A stretch of 64,000 bases of DNA from an uncultured Pseudodesulfovibrio sp. (GTDB lineage Bacteria; Desulfobacterota; Desulfovibrionia; Desulfovibrionales; Desulfovibrionaceae), in assembly GCF_963664965.1 (NCBI RefSeq), contig NZ_OY761823.1, forward strand, positions 2,173,501 through 2,237,500, read 5' to 3'. Below the pieces are notes generated by a model. That model saw only the letters and a program-made list of their open reading frames with translations, had not been told where the DNA came from and searched no databases. Made by a program: the position numbers and the translations under genes. Positions 50,927-60,196 of the stretch are shown here, piece after piece. Within the stretch, counting starts at the first letter, position 1. Every line of letters starts with the position of its first letter.

Positions 50927-53815
50927 CTATTTCCCGCACGGGGTCTTGAAGTCGCACCATTGGCAGCCGCGTCCCGGTTGCGCCGTGAATTCCGTCGCAT
51001 CCAGCATGTGGCGGATGAGCGCTTTTATCAATTTGGGGGTCATCACGTCCACTGTTTCCGTGCGTTCTTCATCGGTCCATTTTTTTCCGAAAATCCACTG
51101 CATTTTCCCGTCTTCGGCAAGCTTGACAAGGGCGGCGTCGTGCGGTGTCTCTCCTTCACATTCGCTGTAGAGATGCATGTAAGCCGGGAGTTGAATGGAC
51201 TGAACCGTTTTCGAGAGGTCGGGCAGCAGCATGGGGTCGGGAGAGTCCGGGCCGTGATTGTAGATGCGGTCCCATATGTCCATGTCGTCCCAGAATCCTT
51301 TCTTGGGAACAACTCCGCCCCCGGTTTTGTAGTCCAGAACGAAGATTCCTTCTTCCCGCCGTTCAATGCGGTCGAGCTGGCCCTTGAACGGGATGGTCAG
51401 GCCGCCCATGTCGATTGTGGCGGACAGGGACTTTTCCAGCCCGAGCAGCATGGCCGGTTCCTGCGAGGCGGCAAAAGCTTCGAGGCGGTGGCGTCCTGTC
51501 TTGAGCAGTGCCATTCGCGTGTCGAACGGCAGGGTCGCGGCAAATTCACTGTTGCTGAACTTCTCCTGAAACAGTGTCAGGAGCGGGAGAGTATCGAGTT
51601 CGGCAAGGTCGGTCATGCGCCCGACATGCGGTTCGTAGAATTCACGCAGGGTATCGTGGACCAGTGAGCCGAATTCGCTGCGGTCACCCTGTTCGTTGAC
51701 TTCTTCGACCGGACGGACTTTTGTCAGGTACGAATAGAAGAACTGCTTCGGGCAGTTCATGTATCTGTCGAGCCCTGACGGGGAAAGACCGCGTTCCTGC
51801 AATTTGTGCTCAAGCATTTCCCTGATGATCGGGGTGATGGCGATCGACCTGATTTCGGTCCGTAGCGATCCGGTCGGAAAGGTGACGGCCCGGATGAGCG
51901 GATCACCGGTCTCGATGATGCGTTTTTCCCGCTTTTCCCGCTCCCAGAGCAGTTGTTCCACGAACCGGCTTCGTACGCTTTTGGAGTCGAGGAGACCGGG
52001 CTGGATGCCGCTTTGGTAGTAGATGACCGCTTCGTCCGCTCCCATGAGCAGGCGGTAGAAGTTGTAGCCGGACACGTTGTCGCGCTCACGGGCGTCGGGC
52101 AGGCCGAGGAGGTGGCGGAGTGGATCGGGCAGCAGCGGGTCGAACGGGTTGGTTCCGGGCAGCCGTTCTTCCACGGCATCGAGAACGAAGAGCCGTTTGA
52201 AGTGCAGCAGGCGTGTTTCAAGTACGCCGAGCACTTGCAGTCCGGCTATCGGTTCAGGCTCGAACGAGACACGCTCCTGAGAGAATATGCGCCGGAGCAG
52301 TGAGAAAAGTGTCGGTTTCGAGTATTCCTCATGGCTCGTTTGAGCGCTCTTGAGTTGCGGAATGACGGATGTCGTCAGCCGGAACAGGCATTCCGCATCC
52401 ACAAGGTACGTATGCCAGAGGCGCTCGCCGTGTGTGTGCAGCATTGTTGCCAGTCCGGTCAGCGCATCGCCCAGTGCAGCGAGGCTGTCCACGGTCTCAA
52501 AGGAGGTGAGACAGTGGTGGAATATCTCCTTCCGTAGAGGTTCCGCGATTGCTGCATCCACTTCGGAGAGGACTGTATCCTTGTATGGCGGGTCCCATGC
52601 CAACGGGTCTATGTAGCGTTCCCCAAGGCGGATCTGTGCTTCCCATATGTGGAAAATGCGGCGGAGCGGTTTGTCCTCAGGCCCGAGCAGGCGGAGATAC
52701 GGATGGCGGACGAGGCTGATGACGTCCCGCCAGTAGTAGCGGCCGTCTTCAAGGCGGTTTTCCTGAAGCGTGAGCAGGGTTTCCACCAGTCGCGCCAGTG
52801 ATGTCCGGTCCAGTGGATATCCCATGGAAATGTTCGGCTCCCTGTCCGGCAGGTGATGCAGGATGGGAAGCAGCGCGCCTTCGTCGGGCAGGATGATTGC
52901 GGACTCGTCAAGCGAGGCTGCCTGCTCCATGTCGTCGCTCATGGCTGCAAGCTGTGAATGGCGGTCAAAGCCTTCGCAGAAGCGGATATCCGGTTCCGTG
53001 AAATTTTTCGGCAGGTGGGACGGGATTGTGGCGCGGGTATTCCACCTTGAGAGCCACGCGGTATGTTCCGCCGTGGCCCAGTGTCGGTGTGCGCCGGTGG
53101 CGAGGGCCGGATCGGAATGAATGACCGGGTGCAGGATGTCGTCTTCCCACAGGCGGCGGAAGAAGATGTCTTCTGCACCGCTCAGTGCGTAGAAGCCTGC
53201 GGCGATGATCTGTTTACCGCCGAGGTGGTTGGCCACTGCGGCGATGTTTTTGGTGACGAATCGCCAATCCAGTCCTGCGGTTGTCCATCCGCGTTCGAAA
53301 AGGCGGCTGACGTATTCGTGGTAAATGACGTTCAACTGTTCAAGCAGGGCGCTTGCGTACTCGGAGACCTCGCCTTCCATGTATTTGAGGTCTTCCGGTT
53401 CGACGTCCTGCCGAAGGAGGTCGTCCATCAGCTTGGCGAGGCGGATGCCCCAAGGCAGAAAGGCTTCGCGGTCCATTTCCGGCAGGCGGGCGAGCAGGCC
53501 GCGTCCGTTGCGGCGGAGTTCGGTCACGATGGTGTACAGCAGTTCTACCAGATCGAGCTGGTTGCCCTGTATGACAGGTGCGTCGTTGAGGTCACGGCGC
53601 AAACCGGAGATGAATTCCGCAATGGATGTCATTTCCGGGAGAAAGATCGGGCGGGGCAGATTCTCGTTCGCCTTGAAATATGCCTTGAGGTAACGGCGCG
53701 GCCGGTTGTGCGGGAAAAGCACTGTGATGTCGCTGAAATCCGGGCGTGCGACAAGCAGTTCTCCGAGCGCCGGGATAAAGTCGGTTTGCCATGGGATCAG
53801 GGTGATGTCGCGCAT
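50927..53815 (-). CDS. addB: AddB-like nuclease subunit with iron-sulfur cysteines
   Basis: 962 aa. The C-terminal RecB-type nuclease domain holds GQLDRIERR and FVLDYKTGGG as PD-(D/E)XK residues, and cysteines in YMNCPKQFF and GCQWCDFKTPC that ligate a 4Fe-4S cluster in AddB. The N-terminal helicase-like part is inactive-looking (no Walker A). It pairs with the AddA-like gene upstream; the two touch as TAAATG. Together they process DNA double-strand ends for RecA. Divergent from Bacillus AddB in length. Confidence 0.88.
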   Translation of the reverse strand: MRDITLIPWQTDFIPALGELLVARPDFSDITVLFPHNRPRRYLKAYFKANENLPRPIFLPEMTSIAEFISGLRRDLNDAPVIQGNQLDLVELLYTIVTELRRNGRGLLARLPEMDREAFLPWGIRLAKLMDDLLRQDVEPEDLKYMEGEVSEYASALLEQLNVIYHEYVSRLFERGWTTAGLDWRFVTKNIAAVANHLGGKQIIAAGFYALSGAEDIFFRRLWEDDILHPVIHSDPALATGAHRHWATAEHTAWLSRWNTRATIPSHLPKNFTEPDIRFCEGFDRHSQLAAMSDDMEQAASLDESAIILPDEGALLPILHHLPDREPNISMGYPLDRTSLARLVETLLTLQENRLEDGRYYWRDVISLVRHPYLRLLGPEDKPLRRIFHIWEAQIRLGERYIDPLAWDPPYKDTVLSEVDAAIAEPLRKEIFHHCLTSFETVDSLAALGDALTGLATMLHTHGERLWHTYLVDAECLFRLTTSVIPQLKSAQTSHEEYSKPTLFSLLRRIFSQERVSFEPEPIAGLQVLGVLETRLLHFKRLFVLDAVEERLPGTNPFDPLLPDPLRHLLGLPDARERDNVSGYNFYRLLMGADEAVIYYQSGIQPGLLDSKSVRSRFVEQLLWEREKREKRIIETGDPLIRAVTFPTGSLRTEIRSIAITPIIREMLEHKLQERGLSPSGLDRYMNCPKQFFYSYLTKVRPVEEVNEQGDRSEFGSLVHDTLREFYEPHVGRMTDLAELDTLPLLTLFQEKFSNSEFAATLPFDTRMALLKTGRHRLEAFAASQEPAMLLGLEKSLSATIDMGGLTIPFKGQLDRIERREEGIFVLDYKTGGGVVPKKGFWDDMDIWDRIYNHGPDSPDPMLLPDLSKTVQSIQLPAYMHLYSECEGETPHDAALVKLAEDGKMQWIFGKKWTDEERTETVDVMTPKLIKALIRHMLDATEFTAQPGRGCQWCDFKTPCGK

Positions 53816-56800
53816 TTATGCCTCCGCCTTTACTTCATGGATTTCCATGAGATCGAGGTAGATGAGGTATCCCTGCGCTTTTGTTCTGGCCCCTTCCATT
53901 TGATCAAGAATGTGCATGTAATCAAGCACCTGTTCGCGGTTCTTGGGTGATGGCTGGCCTGTCTTGAAGTCCGCGACTATGGTGTTTTCGTCATGGTACA
54001 GCAGGTCGAGTCGTTTGAAATTGCCGTCTTCATCCATGACTTCGGGTTCCTTGTCGCCTTTTTCCAGCCACAGGCGGAGTCTGTCATCCTCCAGCACCCA
54101 TTGCGCCATGGCGCGGACGTCTGCTTTCAGCTTGTCGCGCTCGGCCTTGTCGAGACTTCCGAGAGCCGGGAAATCCTGCATGGCCAGCCGGAGTGCGCGT
54201 TCTGCATCGGCTGTGTTGTCGCCCGTGACGCGCATCAGCTCCATGGTGCGGTGCGCTACTTCGCCGCGCATGCGTTCGTTGTAGAAATACTCGTCAAGGT
54301 TATGCCGATAGACTCGCAGGCGCGGGAGCCATGTCATCAGTTCGGTTGCGCCGGTCTCCGGGGGAAGTGTTTGTGGCTGGGGCGTAACTGCCGCTGTTGA
54401 CGGCGTGCCGTCTGTCGGTGGTTCGCCGTACTCGAACACGGTGTCGTCGTTCATGTCGAGGAACAGGTTCATGGCGGCGAGAGCCGGGGAATTCGCCGGT
54501 TTTTCCGTAAAGAAACCGTAGAGTTCCTCTCGGGAGCGGGTCCATGCCACATAGAGCAGGTTGAGCTGTTCCCGCACGGCCCGTCCCATGCTCGTCAGGT
54601 ACGGTTTGCCCAGAGTCTTCCGCATGGGAGTGACCAGACGGGAACCTTTGAACTGCCTGATTTCGAAATCCCTGTCCGGCCAGACTTTCCAGTTGTGGAA
54701 CGGGACAATGACCACCGGGAATTCAAGCCCCTTTGATTTGTGGATGGTCATGATGCGTACGGCGTCGATGTTTTCCGGGAGCGGGACCTTTTCTTCGTCC
54801 GATTTCTCATTCCAGTATTCAAGGAAGGCCGACAGGGAACCGTAGCCGTTTTCTTCTGCCAGATGTACGACTTCAAGGAATCGGCGCACGTAGAGTTCCG
54901 CGTCTGGATGACGTTCGAGAACACGGAAGGTACGCAGGGCTTCCTGCGTCAGGTCGTAAGGCGTCATCAGGCCGGACTGATTGTAGAAAGGTTCGACGAG
55001 TCGCTGCCATTCCTCAGGGAAGTCATTGCGGAACCGGACACCGAGCGGGCGTTTCTGCTGCCGTGTGAGCCAGTTGTGAAAATCGGTTTCGCTGATGTCG
55101 GTTTCCGCGAGAAAGAGTTCGGCACCGGATGCGAAGGTCAGGAAGGCGAGGTCGTCCCGCGGGTAGTCGAGAAATGCAAGGAATGCGACCAGTTGTCTGA
55201 TGATCGGGTGCTTGTCCAGTTGCAGGCTGTTTTCCGTGATGACCGGAATGCCTTTTTGGACGAGCAGGTTGCAGACGAGTTCGGCATGATCGTGCTTGCG
55301 GACGAGTACTGCGATGTCGCGGTAGGCCCTGCGGGAGGTCAGATTGTCCATGAGCGCATCAAGCGCCTCGATCGTCTGTTCTTCGATTTCCTCGGCCTTG
55401 TCGCCGGGGAGTTGCTCCATGCGGATGTAGCCGTCCGTGTCGTTGTTTGTCTTCGGGACAGCCTGAGCGCATGCTTCGAAGTTACGCATCAGTTCCGATG
55501 TGAAATCGGCACGGAAATCATCGGGCGCATCGCTGAACAGAGCGTTTGTCAGCTCGTCTGCGCTCACGACATTTTCAAGGTTGCCGAAGAATGTGTTGTT
55601 GAATTCCACAACGTTTCGGAAGCTTCGCCAGTTGTTCGGCAGCGAGTCGCTTGTTGTGTCGTGGGCGAGTGCCGAAATGTCGGGCTGGGTCATGACTTCG
55701 TCGAACAGGGCGGAATCACCGCCGCGCCAGCCGTAGATGGCCTGCTTTACGTCGCCGACGTAGAACAGGCTGCCCCCCTTTGCGAGGCATTCCTGCGACA
55801 GGGGCGTGATGGCCTGCCACTGTTCCCGGCTGGTATCCTGAAATTCGTCCACGAGCAGATGATGCAGGCGGCAACCCATACGGCAGTAGGCCTCGGATAC
55901 CGCTTCACCGTAGGAGAGGAGTTCGTTGACAAACCCTGCGAGTGCCGATCCGAGCACGAGTCCCCGTTGTTTCTGGAGTTCCGCAAGGCCGTTCAGGAGG
56001 CGCATGGCGATTTGAACTGCCGGGGCAAGGAAGTAGGCACCGGAAAGGGCCGCGTGGGTGGTGACGTACTCGGCGTACATGAGGGTGAAGCGGCGGTATT
56101 CCGCTTCCATGGGGCCGTCCACCTTGTCCTTGCCCGCCTTGTTGACGCAGTCGCACAGGCTGTCCTTGTGGAGGTAGGCCGAATCCTTGGGCGTCTGGAA
56201 CAGTTCGTATGCAAGGCAGCCGTTGAGAAATTTCATGAACGGTTTCGCAAAGGGCAGGCCTGTGTCGGTGAAATACGTGACCGTGTTTTTGACTGACACC
56301 GAGAAGTCGTCATAGGCCGCGACAAGCAGGTTCTTGATGACTTCCTGATCGGTTTCGAGCGGACCGGAAACGGTACGCAGGAATTTCCCCATTTCAAAGA
56401 GGCGGTTGCGGACTGTGTCCTGCATCCAGAAACCGGTCTTGCCTTCGGTGCGAAGCATGGTCGTGATGGTGTCGGCGAGCAGGTCGCGTTCCGATCCGTC
56501 CAGTTCGCACATGGCGATGAAATGGTCGTATACCGCGTCGAACAGTTCCCGTTCGTTGAACGCCATCTGGAAGTCCGGGCGGATGCCGAATTCCAGCGCG
56601 AACAGGCGCAGCAGCAAGGCGAGCAGCGAATCGATGGTGCGGATATTGAGGCGGTGGTAGCGGCGCAGGATGGAGCCGATGGCCTTGGATGCCGTTTCTA
56701 CTGAGCATTCCGCTTTTTGCCCGCCGTCATTGATGTCGAGCGCGCCGAGCTTGAGTCCCTTGACCACGCGTTCCTTCATTTCGCTTGCGGCCTTGTTGGT

Positions 56801-56971
56801 GAAGGTCACGGCCATGATTTCGGGCCATGCGTAACTGCGGTAGGGCTTGCCCGTGCAGACGAATGGACGGGCCGTGTCGTCCGCCCTGTCGAGCAGGGCG
56901 AGAAAGCGGCGGGTCAGTTGGTAGGTCTTGCCTGAACCTGCGGATGCCTTGACCTGTCTGAGTTCAGACAT
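53816..56971 (-). CDS. addA: AddA-like UvrD-family helicase-nuclease
   Basis: 1051 aa. Walker A is KASAGSGKTYQLTRRF at the N-terminus; EIMAVTFTNKAASEMKERV is motif Ia, HHLLVDEFQDTS motif II, DVKQAIYGWRGGD motif III, VRIMTIHKSKGLEFPVV motif V, and LLYVAWTRSREELY motif VI. The C-terminus has LDLLYHDENTIVADFKTGQ, a RecB-type nuclease motif. It drives unwinding and cuts one strand at DNA breaks. Lies 3 bp after the EamA gene, so cotranscription with unrelated metabolism genes is likely. Confidence 0.93.
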   Translation of the reverse strand: MSELRQVKASAGSGKTYQLTRRFLALLDRADDTARPFVCTGKPYRSYAWPEIMAVTFTNKAASEMKERVVKGLKLGALDINDGGQKAECSVETASKAIGSILRRYHRLNIRTIDSLLALLLRLFALEFGIRPDFQMAFNERELFDAVYDHFIAMCELDGSERDLLADTITTMLRTEGKTGFWMQDTVRNRLFEMGKFLRTVSGPLETDQEVIKNLLVAAYDDFSVSVKNTVTYFTDTGLPFAKPFMKFLNGCLAYELFQTPKDSAYLHKDSLCDCVNKAGKDKVDGPMEAEYRRFTLMYAEYVTTHAALSGAYFLAPAVQIAMRLLNGLAELQKQRGLVLGSALAGFVNELLSYGEAVSEAYCRMGCRLHHLLVDEFQDTSREQWQAITPLSQECLAKGGSLFYVGDVKQAIYGWRGGDSALFDEVMTQPDISALAHDTTSDSLPNNWRSFRNVVEFNNTFFGNLENVVSADELTNALFSDAPDDFRADFTSELMRNFEACAQAVPKTNNDTDGYIRMEQLPGDKAEEIEEQTIEALDALMDNLTSRRAYRDIAVLVRKHDHAELVCNLLVQKGIPVITENSLQLDKHPIIRQLVAFLAFLDYPRDDLAFLTFASGAELFLAETDISETDFHNWLTRQQKRPLGVRFRNDFPEEWQRLVEPFYNQSGLMTPYDLTQEALRTFRVLERHPDAELYVRRFLEVVHLAEENGYGSLSAFLEYWNEKSDEEKVPLPENIDAVRIMTIHKSKGLEFPVVIVPFHNWKVWPDRDFEIRQFKGSRLVTPMRKTLGKPYLTSMGRAVREQLNLLYVAWTRSREELYGFFTEKPANSPALAAMNLFLDMNDDTVFEYGEPPTDGTPSTAAVTPQPQTLPPETGATELMTWLPRLRVYRHNLDEYFYNERMRGEVAHRTMELMRVTGDNTADAERALRLAMQDFPALGSLDKAERDKLKADVRAMAQWVLEDDRLRLWLEKGDKEPEVMDEDGNFKRLDLLYHDENTIVADFKTGQPSPKNREQVLDYMHILDQMEGARTKAQGYLIYLDLMEIHEVKAEA

Positions 56972-56974
56972 GAG

Positions 56975-57865
56975 TTATCTCTCCTCGGTTGCGGCGCGGC
57001 TGGCTCTGGATCCGGACAGTACGACCAGCAGGACTGCGGCAATGATCATGGTGCTGCCTGCATAGCCGTAAACAGAGAATTTTTCGCCGAACAGCATGTA
57101 GGCGAAGATGGCGGCCATCATCGGTTCAAAGGTGGCTATGACCGAGGCCTGTGTCGCTTCAAGGTGTTTCAGCCCCGCATAATACACGGAGAAAGCTCCA
57201 TATGAGGTGACAGAGGCCAATCCGATGAGGAGAAGCCATGCCTGCGGGCTTTTGTGTGCGAAATCGATGAACGGCAGCAGAAGCAGTGCGCCGAACGGTA
57301 TGGCGTACACGAAGATTGTCGGGGTCGGGTAGCGGTACAGGAAAGCTTTTCCGAATATGTAGTAAAGAGCGTAGGTGAATCCGGCGACCAGTCCTGCTGC
57401 GAGGCCGAACCAGTTGAGTGTGATTCCACCGCTGCCCATGAGTTGCGGGCCGAGGCTGATGCTCGCCACGCCGAGAATGGTCATGGTGACGCAGGCTGCC
57501 TTGGTCTTGGTCATTCTTTCCTTGAGCAGCAGCCATGACATGACGGCGACCCACGCCGGTGCCGTATAGAGAAGAACGGCTGCCAGAGCGACTCCTACAT
57601 CCCGGATGGCGACCTGATAGGAACCGTAGAACAGGGTGACGCAGATGACACCGAAGCCGAGCAGGGCGGGCAGGTCGGTGCGGTGGATTCTGAGTTGCCG
57701 CTGTGCAGTCGCGTGAATGAGGAACAGCACCCATGCGATGGAGGCGCGCCAGAACGCGATTTCCAGCGCGCTGATTCCTTCGTCCAGAATGTACTTGGTG
57801 AAAACACCGATGAGCGCCCACATGAATGCGGCGGCAAGGATATACAGAAAGCCTTTGGGATTCAT
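56975..57865 (-). CDS. EamA-family (DMT) transporter
   Basis: 296 aa with ten membrane helices in two EamA repeats (AAAFMWALIGVFTKYIL at the start; GLAAGLVAGFTYALYYIFGKA in the middle). The family exports or imports metabolites such as amino acids or nucleotides. Start codon touches the stop of the ornithine cyclodeaminase-family gene, so the two are coupled and may share a substrate, for example a basic amino acid or its product. Direction and substrate are unknown. Confidence 0.92.
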   Translation of the reverse strand: MNPKGFLYILAAAFMWALIGVFTKYILDEGISALEIAFWRASIAWVLFLIHATAQRQLRIHRTDLPALLGFGVICVTLFYGSYQVAIRDVGVALAAVLLYTAPAWVAVMSWLLLKERMTKTKAACVTMTILGVASISLGPQLMGSGGITLNWFGLAAGLVAGFTYALYYIFGKAFLYRYPTPTIFVYAIPFGALLLLPFIDFAHKSPQAWLLLIGLASVTSYGAFSVYYAGLKHLEATQASVIATFEPMMAAIFAYMLFGEKFSVYGYAGSTMIIAAVLLVVLSGSRASRAATEER

Positions 57866-58849
57866 TTACAGTTCAACCTTGGTACCGAGGCCCGCAGCCA
57901 CGGCTTTGTCATAGATGAGTGAGGCGGTCATGACGTCATGACTGGCAATGCCCATGAGCACGGCTCCACGCTTGCCTTCCCGTACGCCGGGTTTGATGCC
58001 TGCACAGATTTCGCCCATGTCGGCATAGATGTCGTCTGCGCCGGGGTAGCCGTTTTGAAAGTACGTTCCCTGTTCCTGTGTCCAGACGTACTGGTTGCGG
58101 TTGTCGCAGGTGAAGTTGGCGTCAAAGCAGTCTTCTTTGATGGCGGAGTCGTAGTCTACCGAAATGACGAGACAGTCCGGCTTGAGCCATGAATAGGGGA
58201 TGGAACGCTTCGGTTCCTCCACGATGGGCGTGCAGGTAATGAGCACGTCGGTTTCGCAGGCTGCGGTGCGTTGGTCCGGGCAGATGACGAATTCTGCGTC
58301 CGGCAGTTCGCGATGCATGTCATTGACGAAGCGTTCTGCGGATTCTTCATAAAGATCGTAGCAGAATACGCGGGAAAGATTGGGGAATGTTTCGCGCATG
58401 GCGATGAGATTGACGCGCCCCTGCACGCCGGTTCCGATGATGGAGACGGACTGTGTGGCCGGGTTTCCGAAGTGACGGGCGTAGACCCCGGATGCCGCTC
58501 CCGTGCGCCATGCCGTGACCCAGCCCGCGTCCATGACGGCGATGGGCAACCCTGTTGCCGAGTCGTTGAGAAGCATGATGCCGGTGATGTAAGGCAGGCC
58601 GTTTTTGGGGTTGGGCGGATAGCCGGACACGCATTTCACGCCTGTGCGGTCCGTGTCGCCGCCGAGGTAACAGGGCATGGCGTGAATGAAGCAGTCTTCA
58701 CGCGGATGGATGCCTATTTTGGCAGGCATCTCCGCTTCACCCCGGCCGACTGTGGCGAATCCGGTTTCCACGGCATCCATTATTTCAGGCATTTCAATTC
58801 CGAGCGTGTCGATTTCATTGGAAGATATCCAGAGAACTTCAGCGGTCAT
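57866..58849 (-). CDS. Ornithine cyclodeaminase/mu-crystallin family protein
   Basis: 327 aa NAD(P)-dependent enzyme. Rossmann site in VSIIGTGVQGRVNLIAM near residue 134, and the family pattern YPPNPKNGLPYITGIMLLND with TGLPIAVMDAGWVTAWRTGA, where the arginine and lysine of the active site are expected. Members include ornithine cyclodeaminase, alanine dehydrogenase and ketimine reductases; the exact reaction is not fixed. First in the seven-gene minus-strand run. Confidence 0.9.
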   Translation of the reverse strand: MTAEVLWISSNEIDTLGIEMPEIMDAVETGFATVGRGEAEMPAKIGIHPREDCFIHAMPCYLGGDTDRTGVKCVSGYPPNPKNGLPYITGIMLLNDSATGLPIAVMDAGWVTAWRTGAASGVYARHFGNPATQSVSIIGTGVQGRVNLIAMRETFPNLSRVFCYDLYEESAERFVNDMHRELPDAEFVICPDQRTAACETDVLITCTPIVEEPKRSIPYSWLKPDCLVISVDYDSAIKEDCFDANFTCDNRNQYVWTQEQGTYFQNGYPGADDIYADMGEICAGIKPGVREGKRGAVLMGIASHDVMTASLIYDKAVAAGLGTKVEL

Positions 58850-58970
58850 GCGGGCTCCTCGGTTGGGGTTGAGAACAATCCTGACAGACTGGTTTAGGAT
58901 TTTTTTAGTCGTGCGTCAAAGGGGTATAAGTCCTTGCGCGTCAATTGGTTGTAAGGTTAGGATACGCCCT

Positions 58971-59807
58971 ATGGCGGTACATGAAACATATGAAGTGTCG
59001 GCAGAGTTCGACGGGAGCCGATTGGACAGATTCATGGTGGAGATCATGCCTGAATCGGGTCTGAGGTTGCGTCGTCGTCTGTGTGACGAAGGGCGCGTGC
59101 TCGTTGACGGCAAGTCAAGGAAGCCGGGGTACAAGCTCCGGAGCGGGCAGGAAATCATCATCGGGAAAGAGAGGCATTCCATGTCGCATGAGCAGATGGG
59201 GTTGCGTATTGTCGAGCAGGCTGGCGATTTCGCCGCTGTGTATAAACCGGGCGGTGTGCATTCTGCGAGTATAGAAGGCAAGGGTGGTGACTGTGTGGAA
59301 GATGTGCTTGCGGACCTTTTCCCCGGCACGAAACCGCACCTGTTGAACCGGCTTGATTATCTGACTTCGGGCTTGCTGCTTGTCGCGCTGAATGCGGATG
59401 CCGTTGACCAGTATCATGTACTGGAAGACAGGGGCGATATCCGGAAGTTCTATCTGGCCGACGTGAAAGGGCGTCTGGACGGCATGGTAACCGTCAGAAA
59501 CGCGCTTGATACGGATAATCGCAAGAAGACGCGGGTGCTGGATGAAGATCATCCTGACGAGAGGCGCTGGACCGACGTCGATGCCGTGTCTCATGACCGT
59601 GACAATGATACGTCGCTTGTGCGCTGCCTCATAATGAAAGGGGCGCGTCATCAGATTCGGGCGCATCTGGCAAGTCTCGGACACCCGATCCTCGGAGACC
59701 CCCTGTATGGTGACGGCAGTGAGGGGGATTGTCTGCGTCTGCATCATGAGCGTATCGAGATGCCGGGATTCACCGCCTCCGTCGCATGTCCGTGGGGACT
59801 GGTATAG
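58971..59807 (+). CDS. RluA-family pseudouridine synthase
   Basis: 278 aa. N-terminal S4-like RNA-binding part (SRLDRFMVEIMPESGLRLRRRL), then the catalytic domain with HLLNRLDYLTSGLLLVAL carrying the aspartate of the RLDxxTSG motif, and RHQIRAHLASLGHPILGDPLYG. It converts uridine to pseudouridine in rRNA or tRNA; the target base is unknown. Start ATG 58971 was chosen because the frame before it overlaps the divergent gene; AAGG lies upstream. Overlaps the next small gene by 22 bp. Confidence 0.92.
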   Translation: MAVHETYEVSAEFDGSRLDRFMVEIMPESGLRLRRRLCDEGRVLVDGKSRKPGYKLRSGQEIIIGKERHSMSHEQMGLRIVEQAGDFAAVYKPGGVHSASIEGKGGDCVEDVLADLFPGTKPHLLNRLDYLTSGLLLVALNADAVDQYHVLEDRGDIRKFYLADVKGRLDGMVTVRNALDTDNRKKTRVLDEDHPDERRWTDVDAVSHDRDNDTSLVRCLIMKGARHQIRAHLASLGHPILGDPLYGDGSEGDCLRLHHERIEMPGFTASVACPWGLV

Positions 59808-60052
59808 TGGACGTCCTGATCTTTCTTGCGTGGGGGCTGTGGGTGGCCGTTTACGGTCAGATGCCGGTTCGAAGCGGAATTGTCGTTGGAAAGGATGCCC
59901 GTATCATCGGACTCGGCATGATGCTCATGGGATTGCTCGCGCTGTTCGTACCGCCGGATTTCGGCATGCTTTACGCCAGCTTCGAGGTGGTGTGTGTGGC
60001 CGGAGTGTTTTTTTTGGCAAAGGGCGTTCCGCCGGATGAATTGAAGAAATAG
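59786..60052 (+). CDS. Small membrane protein
   Basis: 88 aa with two or three likely membrane helices (VDVLIFLAWGLWVAVYG, IIGLGMMLMGLLALFV, LYASFEVVCVAGVFFLA). No family recognised. It overlaps the end of the pseudouridine synthase gene and precedes a terminator. An in-frame GTG at 59807 is an alternative start that would remove the overlap. Confidence 0.65.
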   Translation: MSVGTGIVDVLIFLAWGLWVAVYGQMPVRSGIVVGKDARIIGLGMMLMGLLALFVPPDFGMLYASFEVVCVAGVFFLAKGVPPDELKK

Positions 60053-60066
60053 TTTTCGTGGTTGCA

Positions 60067-60105
60067 AAACGGCCCTGTTCTTTATGTGAACAGGGCCGTT
60101 TCTTT
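60067..60105. terminator. Rho-independent terminator
   Basis: 14-bp perfect stem AAACGGCCCTGTTC (60067-60080) with GAACAGGGCCGTTT (60088-60101), loop of 7, then TCTTT. Ends the pseudouridine synthase transcript. Confidence 0.9.
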
Positions 60106-60196
60106 ATGGGACAGACTATACGCTTGAATATGTCTTCATGTGATCTAAAGATTCGTTTTTCATTTCCGATAAGTATGCCAGACACATGGAGTGATT

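Noticed and set aside
54740-56296. 518-codon plus-strand open frame inside addA
   Set aside because: Antisense shadow of a helicase gene with all motifs intact; no ribosome site or family match.
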